Positions 56,584 through 61,153 of a stretch of DNA of 61,153 nucleotides are shown piece after piece. Source of the stretch: Pseudomonadota bacterium (lineage in GTDB: Bacteria > Pseudomonadota > Gammaproteobacteria > Steroidobacterales > Woeseiaceae). Position numbers and translations under genes: made by a program. The stretch's first letter is position 1; each line of letters starts with the position of its first letter. The stretch lies in NCBI GenBank assembly GCA_022573655.1, contig JACZTO010000010.1, forward strand, positions 1 through 61,153. The letters run 5' to 3'. The notes under the pieces were generated by a model, which saw only the letters and a list, made by a program, of their open reading frames with translations, ran no database searches and had not been told where the DNA came from.

Positions 56584-57129
56584 TTAACCGCGAGATCGAC
56601 GCGCCTCCCACTGATCGATCGGGTGCAGTGGTCCTACCGGGCAATAATGTTCTTTAGTCGGTATTCCGGTTACCCGCGAAAAGGCATCATGAAAGCTACG
56701 CATCTCGCATCCGGGCGTTGCTATCAAGCCTGACAGGATGAAAGCTGCACCTAAATGTGTGTACAGATAAACCGCCCAGATCCAGACTGTGCGAGCCAGG
56801 ACATCTGTTTCGGCCGATCCCGTGGTGACATAGCCATACGCGGCTACGGCCACAAAAAATCCGCCGCTTATGTAGGCCGGCCATTTTTTCCAGGTTCGTG
56901 AGAAGCCAATATTGATGACGTAGCTGACCAGGAATAAGCCAACAGCTACGCCGTTCCAGATGACTGACTGGATGTGGCCCATTCCGGTAATCATCTGGTC
57001 GGAAACATCGAACAGAGCGTGGACATACCAGGCACACGCCAAGCCATAAGCGAGCCGCGCGATCCTCCCTATTGGGCCCGGCCGCGGCAGCGTGCCGGGT
57101 TCGTCAAGCTTTAGATCTGTCGTCGCCAT
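56584..57129 (-). CDS. Four-helix membrane protein of the merTP-GDCCVxC operon
   Basis: The 181-residue start at MATTDLKLDE was chosen; the frame also opens with a GTG one codon earlier. Four membrane helices are predicted at about residues 26-44, 56-75, 84-103 and 114-138. The cytoplasmic or periplasmic tail has two cysteine motifs, PGCEMRSFHDAF and KEHYCPVGPLHPIDQWE, that look conserved and could bind metal. It lies 24 bases after the GDCCVxC gene and is the last gene of the operon. I know no named family; it is a candidate new partner in mercury or soft-metal handling. Confidence 0.7.
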   Translation of the reverse strand: MATTDLKLDEPGTLPRPGPIGRIARLAYGLACAWYVHALFDVSDQMITGMGHIQSVIWNGVAVGLFLVSYVINIGFSRTWKKWPAYISGGFFVAVAAYGYVTTGSAETDVLARTVWIWAVYLYTHLGAAFILSGLIATPGCEMRSFHDAFSRVTGIPTKEHYCPVGPLHPIDQWEARRSRG

Positions 57130-57153
57130 CACATTACAACTACGGTCAGGAAG

Positions 57154-57378
57154 TCATGCGCAACATGAATCGCCCTGCTGAATCGGTGGACACTTTACGT
57201 CACCATACGAACAGTACACACAGCAATCTCCGGCCAGCGGCTTCAACACCACACCACATCCCTTACAGTCATAGAAAAATTGACAGGCGTTAGTCGGCAT
57301 CAAATCCTTTGACTCGTGACCGCATTCGGGGCAGGTTAATGTCGAGTACTCCTCATACGTCTGTGCCTGGGCTGTCAA
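57154..57378 (-). CDS. GDCCVxC-domain small cysteine-rich protein
   Basis: The 74-residue protein has a CPECGH motif at residues 16-21, a CKGCG motif near 38-42, the defining GDCCVYC near 50-56, and a terminal CC. In total it has eleven cysteines. In some bacteria this family carries selenocysteine in the GDCCVxC motif; here the codons are TGC and TGT, so it is the cysteine form. It begins with TTG inside the merP stop, with GGAGAG ahead. The family is often found with mercury transport genes and probably binds soft metal, but its role is undefined. Confidence 0.88.
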   Translation of the reverse strand: MTAQAQTYEEYSTLTCPECGHESKDLMPTNACQFFYDCKGCGVVLKPLAGDCCVYCSYGDVKCPPIQQGDSCCA

Positions 57379-57671
57379 GCACTCTCTCCGTCGCTGACTG
57401 ACGCTGGAAAGCCAACGTTTGTAGACGCCGTACCGATCTCCTCGGCCGTGGTTTCAGCGGCATCGTAAATTACCGTCGCGGTATTACTTTCAAAATCAAC
57501 ATTGACCTCCCGGACCCCGTCGACTCGCTGCATGGCCATGCGAACGGTAATCGGACAAGTCGCGCAGGTCATATTCTCTATGTTGAATGTTACGGTCTGC
57601 TCGTTCTCGGATGCCAGCGCGAAATTTGCGGCGAGGAGTAGCGAAACGATTGTCGTGTAAATGAATTTCAT
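57375..57671 (-). CDS. merP: MerP-like periplasmic mercury-binding protein
   Basis: The 98-residue protein has a Sec signal peptide (MKFIYTTIVSLLLAANFALA) and one HMA domain with the metal motif MTCATCPITV (residues 34-43) in a MerP-like context. MerP binds Hg(II) in the periplasm and passes it to MerT. It lies 9 bases after merT and overlaps the GDCCVxC gene by 4 bases. No merA reductase follows, so the fate of any imported mercury is open. Other soft metals are possible. Confidence 0.87.
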   Translation of the reverse strand: MKFIYTTIVSLLLAANFALASENEQTVTFNIENMTCATCPITVRMAMQRVDGVREVNVDFESNTATVIYDAAETTAEEIGTASTNVGFPASVSDGESA

Positions 57672-57680
57672 TGTCTTACC

Positions 57681-58043
57681 TCAGTAAAAAAGTGGCGCCC
57701 AAAGATCAACACTAAGTGCGAGCACAACCAGTCCCGTCGCCAACCAGAGCGCCGACTTGACGACCCGATCTGCCATTGTGCTGGCACAAACCGTACCCTC
57801 AACCTGCGTCTGTCCGGATTTTCCATAGACCTGCCAAAACCCGAACGCGAGAAATGCGATAGCAACTGAGACGAACACCGGCTGATACGCTTTCAGGGCA
57901 GTTAGACTCCCGATCCACGCCCCGCTCACGCCCAGCGTCAGCAGAACCAATGGCCCGATGCAGCATGAAGAAGCGAGCACGGCACCGATCACTCCGCCAG
58001 CGGCTGCGACTTTGCGTTTTGAATTGCGATCGAAATCCGACAT
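57681..58043 (-). CDS. merT: MerT-like mercuric ion transporter
   Basis: The 120-residue protein has three membrane helices. Its first helix carries the vicinal cysteines in ASSCCIGPLVLL (residues 25-36), which match the Hg(II) site of MerT. The loop has only one cysteine (EGTVCAS) where classical MerT has two. The C-terminus WAPLFY fits the family. The start codon lies only 9 bases beyond the -10 element, so the mRNA should be leaderless or nearly so. It is the first gene of a four-gene operon. Mercury is the expected ion; specificity is inferred. Confidence 0.88.
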   Translation of the reverse strand: MSDFDRNSKRKVAAAGGVIGAVLASSCCIGPLVLLTLGVSGAWIGSLTALKAYQPVFVSVAIAFLAFGFWQVYGKSGQTQVEGTVCASTMADRVVKSALWLATGLVVLALSVDLWAPLFY

Positions 58044-58052
58044 CAGACCGCT

Positions 58053-58083
58053 ATTATAAATCCTGTAGCGACTGCAGGTTCAA
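58053..58083 (-). promoter_or_regulatory. MerR-family-type promoter of the merTP operon
   Basis: On the minus strand the -35 TTGAAC (58078-58083) and -10 TATAAT (58053-58058) are separated by exactly 19 bases. The spacer holds the dyad CCTGCAG-TCG-CTACAGG (58062-58078). An over-long 19-bp spacer with a central dyad is the hallmark of promoters activated by MerR-family regulators, which twist the DNA to align the elements. The CTnCAGG half-sites are closer to CadR/PbrR-type operators than to Tn21 MerR. The -35 overlaps the stop codon of the upstream gene. No merR gene is in the window. Confidence 0.85.
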
Positions 58084-58598
58084 GTTTCGCTGTCCGATTC
58101 GCTGCTGTCTCGTTGTCGTTTTACTTGTTCCTGCACGGCGTTGAACAAGTCGTCGCGTAATCCCGCCAACTTCACTAATTCGACCACCGTGAAGAACGGG
58201 GCCGCCAGGTTTGCCTGTATCGGGTGCTTCACCAATACCGGCACAGACTTCTCAACCGCATGGCCAATGAACTGCGCTGCATAGCCGCCGAAGAAACACG
58301 CAGCGGCGATGGTCCATCCGGTATTGCCAGGATACGCGCCCAGTTTTATGGCCAGTAAGGACAGCAGATACGCCCCTACTCCGAATATGACCGCGAAAAA
58401 CACATCCAGGGTCAGGTAGAACAACAGAAAGCCGATGAGCAGCACATGTGCGAACAAGATTCGAAATTCACCTATTTCGAATCCTATCCACGTCAGCGGA
58501 ATCAGCACGCCGAGCATGATCGCAGGTATACCGATCATGTGAACAACAATATTGAACGGGTGCTGATGTGCCGCCGCGTAGCCTGTCAGCATCGACAT
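58080..58598 (-). CDS. Mpo1/DUF962-family membrane protein
   Basis: The 172-residue start at MSMLTGYAAAHQHP was chosen because GGAAGG lies 7 bases upstream; longer frames lack such a site. The HxHPxNxxxHxIGIP pattern (HQHPFNIVVHMIGIP) defines the Mpo1-like/DUF962 family. Four or five membrane helices and a later histidine in QFIGHAVEKS are present. Yeast Mpo1 is an iron-dependent dioxygenase in fatty-acid alpha-oxidation; activity here is inferred. Its stop overlaps the -35 of the mer promoter. Confidence 0.85.
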   Translation of the reverse strand: MSMLTGYAAAHQHPFNIVVHMIGIPAIMLGVLIPLTWIGFEIGEFRILFAHVLLIGFLLFYLTLDVFFAVIFGVGAYLLSLLAIKLGAYPGNTGWTIAAACFFGGYAAQFIGHAVEKSVPVLVKHPIQANLAAPFFTVVELVKLAGLRDDLFNAVQEQVKRQRDSSESDSET

Positions 58599-58646
58599 CA
58601 ATCTGCCTTCCGATTCCATCGCCCGCGTCCCGCTGCCGCAATCAAC

Positions 58647-58744
58647 AATCAGTAACTTACACCATTTTACCGCCAACATCAGGAAACCATTAGCAAACAT
58701 CGCAAAACAGTTACGTTGTAATCAGTTTGTAATCAGTAACTTAC
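58647..58744. repeat. Short direct repeats before the PLD-like gene
   Basis: AATCAGTAACTTAC occurs at 58647-58660 and again at 58731-58744, with a further partial copy (GTAATCAGT) just before the second. The 215-base gap between the Mpo1-like gene and the PLD-like gene otherwise holds the leader hairpin. The repeats could mark a past insertion or a regulator binding site. Confidence 0.5.
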
Positions 58745-58759
58745 GAGCCGACTTCACTA

Positions 58760-58813
58760 GATTTGACTCCAGGGCCGCAACACGAGGCGGCCGCCCTAAA
58801 ACGGAGTCAAATC
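58760..58813 (+). promoter_or_regulatory. Leader hairpin enclosing the ribosome-binding site of the PLD-like gene
   Basis: GATTTGACTCC (58760-58770) and GGAGTCAAATC (58803-58813) form a perfect 11-bp stem ending at the base before the ATG. The distal arm contains the GGAG Shine-Dalgarno (58803-58806). An inner stem AGGGC/GCCCT and a GGCCGC/GCGGCC pairing extend the structure. If transcribed, translation would need this stem to open, by temperature, a bound factor or an upstream event. Confidence 0.75.
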
Positions 58814-60304
58814 ATGAAAATCGCCAACAACAAAATCGCTGCACTCGCTCTCCTGCTAATGCTGACAGCAGGCTGTGCAACAGGCCCCAGGCACGCGGAC
58901 GGCGGCATGAAAGAATCCCAACCGATAGAACCCGCATTTGATCGCGGCTTCAAGGCAAAACGCATCGCCACTTATGGTGCCCACGCCGGCTGGGTTTACG
59001 CCAGGGCGGTTTACGAGAACCCGATCAACCGACCGGTATCGCATGTTGCCTCGCTGGCTTCATGGGCCATCAAATCCAGCGGCGGCCTGTTGCGCCGCGT
59101 CGCACTGGGTACTGTGCAAATGCCGGCACTAGACGGCGATATACCTGAAGTCAGTGGCCGCACACCGATGGACCTGGTGGCATTTGAGAAGAAACTCGAC
59201 AAGATAACCGGTACGCGCCAGGACACCGGCCGCATCAAATTCCTCGTTGACGGCGACGAGTACTTTTGCCGTTTGACGGAAATGATTCAGAACGCCGAGG
59301 AAAGCATCGATATCCGCACCTACATATTTGATAACGACGACTACGCGGTCTCCCTGGCTGACCGCCTGAAAGCGCGTTCCGGCGATATTCGCATACGCGT
59401 CCTACTCGACGGCCTCGGCAACATGCAGGCCATGCAAGATGACTCAGACACGATGCCCACCAGCCACAAGGTACCGCTCTCGATGCGCATGTACCTGGAG
59501 CGCGACTCCTCCGTAAGAGTTCGTAACAACACCAATCCCTGGTTCACAGGTGATCACACGAAGACAACGATTATTGACAAGAAGATCGCATTCGTTGGCG
59601 GCATGAACATCGGCCGCGAATATCGCTACGACTGGCACGACATGATGATGGAAGTCTCCGGCCCGGTCGTTAACCAGCTGCAATTCGAATCCGACAAGGC
59701 CTGGGCTCGCGGCAGTATCTTCGGCGACTTCGCAAATTTCGTCCAATTCCTCAAAGGCAAACAACAACACGCTGACGAGGACGGCTACCCGATTCGTATA
59801 TTGCAAACCAGAAATTTCGACTCAGACATTTACAAAGCACAGATTGCAGCGATCCAGAGTGCGCGGAGCTACATCATTATAGAGAATGCTTATTTCTCCG
59901 ACGACCGGACGATCTACGAGCTCGCCAAAGCACGTCGCCGGGGAGTCGATGTGCACGTCATTATCCCGTTTGAGGGCAACCACGGTCCACTGAATGCAAG
60001 CAACCGGGTCACGGTCAACAAGTTGCTTGAGCATGGCGTCCGCGTACACGAATATCCGGGCATGACGCACATCAAAGCAGCAATTTATGATGGTTGGGCA
60101 AGTATGGGATCCGCAAACTTCGACAAGTTGAGCCTCAAAGTAAACAAGGAGCTGAACCTCGCGACGTCGGATCCAAAGACGGTTTCCGCATTGCTGGATC
60201 AGGTATTCATTCCAGATATTTTGATGTCTCGCGAGATCGTCAGTCCGTTCGAAACGACTTTAATGACACACCTGGCGGAGATCGTGGTAGACGAACTGCT
60301 ATGA
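58814..60304 (+). CDS. Phospholipase-D-like lipoprotein (cardiolipin synthase-type fold)
   Basis: The 496-residue start at MKIANNKIAAL gives a lipoprotein signal with lipobox TAGC. Two HKD motifs are present: HTKTTIIDKKIAFVGG near residue 247 and HIKAAIYDGWASMGSANFD near 418. PLD-fold proteins of this type transfer phosphatidyl groups or cut phosphodiesters. As a lipoprotein it would act in the periplasm or at the outer membrane, unlike ClsA. Its ribosome-binding site is held in a hairpin. The substrate is unknown. Confidence 0.88.
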   Translation: MKIANNKIAALALLLMLTAGCATGPRHADGGMKESQPIEPAFDRGFKAKRIATYGAHAGWVYARAVYENPINRPVSHVASLASWAIKSSGGLLRRVALGTVQMPALDGDIPEVSGRTPMDLVAFEKKLDKITGTRQDTGRIKFLVDGDEYFCRLTEMIQNAEESIDIRTYIFDNDDYAVSLADRLKARSGDIRIRVLLDGLGNMQAMQDDSDTMPTSHKVPLSMRMYLERDSSVRVRNNTNPWFTGDHTKTTIIDKKIAFVGGMNIGREYRYDWHDMMMEVSGPVVNQLQFESDKAWARGSIFGDFANFVQFLKGKQQHADEDGYPIRILQTRNFDSDIYKAQIAAIQSARSYIIIENAYFSDDRTIYELAKARRRGVDVHVIIPFEGNHGPLNASNRVTVNKLLEHGVRVHEYPGMTHIKAAIYDGWASMGSANFDKLSLKVNKELNLATSDPKTVSALLDQVFIPDILMSREIVSPFETTLMTHLAEIVVDELL

Positions 60305-60350
60305 ATCAGATTAAGGTAGGCTAAGGCCGATAACACGCTAAGGGGCGCAC

Positions 60351-60761
60351 GTGGACACCATCCTGCTGAGCATAGCTTTGGTACTTTCGATCGCCTGGCT
60401 GGTCATTCGAATGCGCCGGGACGAGACTCCGGGAATATCGGACAAGGCCAAAATATTGGCGCACGAAAAGGTCGCCTATCATGCTGTGTCAATTGCCCTG
60501 GAGCAAAGCGCTTGCAACGCCGCCAAGTCAATGACAGGCAGACGTTTCCTCTCCGACGCCGCACCACAATTGCCATTACCCGATTGTGATGCCCTGGAGT
60601 GCCGTTGCATATTCACGCATCATCAAGACCGCCGTGAAAAAAGGGACCGTCGCAGCCCGTTCGCGACTGGTGGGTTCAGCGGGTCTGCAACCGGATCCCA
60701 TAAGAAAGAGCGCAGGGCAAGAAAAGACCGTCGCGACGATCCTGATTTTGAGAAGTATTGA
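60351..60761 (+). CDS. Small membrane-anchored protein with Cys and DRR motifs, unknown function
   Basis: The 136-residue protein begins with GTG preceded by AAGGGG. It has one N-terminal membrane helix (about 3-20), a region with cysteines (ALECRCIFTHHQDRR, about 80-94), and a very basic tail rich in RR and DRR (KKERRARKDRRDD). The C-x-C-x(3)-HHxDRR pattern recurs in small uncharacterised gammaproteobacterial proteins that I know only as hypothetical. It lies 46 bases after the PLD-like gene on the same strand. No function can be given. Confidence 0.7.
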   Translation: MDTILLSIALVLSIAWLVIRMRRDETPGISDKAKILAHEKVAYHAVSIALEQSACNAAKSMTGRRFLSDAAPQLPLPDCDALECRCIFTHHQDRREKRDRRSPFATGGFSGSATGSHKKERRARKDRRDDPDFEKY

Positions 60762-60770
60762 TCCCGACGT

Positions 60771-61038
60771 CTAGTGTAGTGTCCTGGATTATAGGGCGAT
60801 TAAGAGGTCCACAAGCGCTTCAAGTCAAGGCGCAGCCTGCCATCAATGGCCATGTCCTTGATAAAGGCTGTAACGCGGGATTGAAGCGCTTGTGGACCTC
60901 CCTTCGGGCGAGACGAGCAGGCATCATCTGCGGCGTTGCGCCCCTTGTAAAGGACACGCCATTCACTGCGCGCCGCGCCTTGCAGCTAATGCCTGCTCGT
61001 CTCGCTTAATCACCATATAATCCAGGACACTACACTAG
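60771..61038. mobile_element. Palindromic MITE-like element with 23-bp perfect terminal inverted repeats
   Basis: Perfect 23-bp inverted repeats lie at 60771-60793 and 61016-61038, both beginning CTAGTGTAGTGTCC, and extend to 34 bp with two mismatches. The outer CTAG could be part of the repeat or a 4-bp target duplication. Inside are two stem-loops: one with a perfect 20-bp stem (60804-60823 with 60881-60900), one with a perfect 17-bp stem (60908-60924 with 60989-61005). Their loops are diverged inverted copies of each other (shared CAAGGCGC, AATGGC, GTCCTT, AAGG, AACGC). No transposase is encoded, so it would be mobilised in trans. Confidence 0.85.
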
Positions 61039-61045
61039 TATTTAC

Positions 61046-61153
61046 TCAGACCTCTTTGACTGCGAGATGCTGCAGAAGGTTCTCCACTGCACTAAACCGA
61101 TTTTCCAGGTCACCGAGATCATCCTTGATCTGCAAGCGGTGAGACCCCTGCAG
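61046..61153 (-). CDS. C-terminal end of a gene running off the right edge
   Basis: A minus-strand frame enters from the right edge and ends at a TGA (61046-61048), giving 35 residues with the coiled-coil-like pattern DLGDLENRFSAVENLL and end HLAVKEV. It stops 7 bases beyond the MITE-like element, so the element sits just 3' of this gene. The product cannot be named from this piece. Confidence 0.55.
   Translation of the reverse strand: MQGSHRLQIKDDLGDLENRFSAVENLLQHLAVKEV

Noticed and set aside
57154..57378. Possible selenocysteine in the GDCCVxC protein
   Set aside because: The motif cysteines are encoded by TGC and TGT, and there is no in-frame TGA inside the gene.
60351..60761. DRR-rich tail as a frameshifted part of the PLD-like gene
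   Set aside because: The gene has its own GTG start with AAGGGG and a membrane helix, and the PLD-like gene is full length with both HKD motifs.
60758..61009. An 83-residue frame across the palindromic element
   Set aside because: It runs through hairpin DNA of the MITE-like element and has no protein features.

Overview
The window looks like chromosomal DNA of a free-living, aerobic, probably marine gammaproteobacterium. The support is gene order: a mlaFEDCB lipid-transport operon, an Rrf2-regulated suf operon of the Xanthomonas-like type, ffh next to rpsP-rimM-trmD-rplS with ypjD-corB divergent, and rpsF-rpsR-DUF2232-rplI-dnaB-alr with radA nearby. G+C appears to be in the mid-fifties percent. 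The mix of TRAP transporter, TAT flavoprotein, CBM9/DUF5916 outer-membrane protein and class I aldolase fits the Woeseiales/Steroidobacterales/Chromatiales area, but that placement is a guess. No rRNA, CRISPR array, phage block or complete insertion sequence is visible.

Layout. 0-4.7 kb (minus): class I aldolase followed by mlaFEDCB and a small secreted protein. 4.75-11.5 kb (plus): sufR-sufB-C-D-S-U-T and a SixA-like phosphatase, with an IscR-type operator in front of sufR. 11.5-19.1 kb: amino-acid catabolism, with serine deaminase and PutA on the minus strand and Kbl-Tdh plus an orphan FetB-like permease on the plus strand. 19.1-25.9 kb (minus): SppA, a PQQ-type sugar dehydrogenase and a TRAP transporter with its TatT lipoprotein. 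25.9-33.7 kb: the rplS-trmD-rimM-rpsP operon, ffh, a cyclic-nucleotide-phosphodiesterase-like MBL protein, ypjD-corB, and radA. 34.0-37.8 kb (plus): a CHASE2-type Ser/Thr kinase, a PP2C phosphatase and a double-FHA protein, lying between radA and alr. 37.9-45.7 kb (minus): alr, dnaB, rplI, DUF2232, rpsR, rpsF, rlmB, rnr. A tRNA-Leu(CAG) follows at 45.86 kb. 46-55.8 kb (mostly minus): a small 2TM protein, a TAT flavin oxidoreductase, a lytic transglycosylase, and a probable hydroxy/sugar-acid catabolic cluster (D-2-hydroxyacid dehydrogenase, DUF5916 protein, DHDPS-family lyase, sodium:solute symporter, HIBADH-family dehydrogenase). 55.9-61.15 kb: accessory genes, including a four-gene merT-merP-GDCCVxC-4TM operon, an Mpo1-like protein, a phospholipase-D-like lipoprotein, and a 268-bp palindromic MITE-like element.

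The strongest candidates for something undescribed are these. (1) The merT-merP-GDCCVxC-membrane-protein operon at 56.6-58.08 kb is driven by a textbook MerR-family promoter (19-bp spacer holding a CCTGnAG-N3-CTnCAGG dyad) and lacks merA and merR. (2) The ribosome-binding site of the PLD-like lipoprotein gene is buried in a perfect 11-bp stem directly before the start codon. (3) The nested, two-hairpin MITE-like element near the right end has 23-bp perfect terminal inverted repeats. (4) The kinase/phosphatase/FHA cassette interrupts the replication and cell-wall gene neighbourhood. (5) The rpsF gene carries an in-frame 27-bp repeat array encoding an acidic Ala/Glu/Pro tail.
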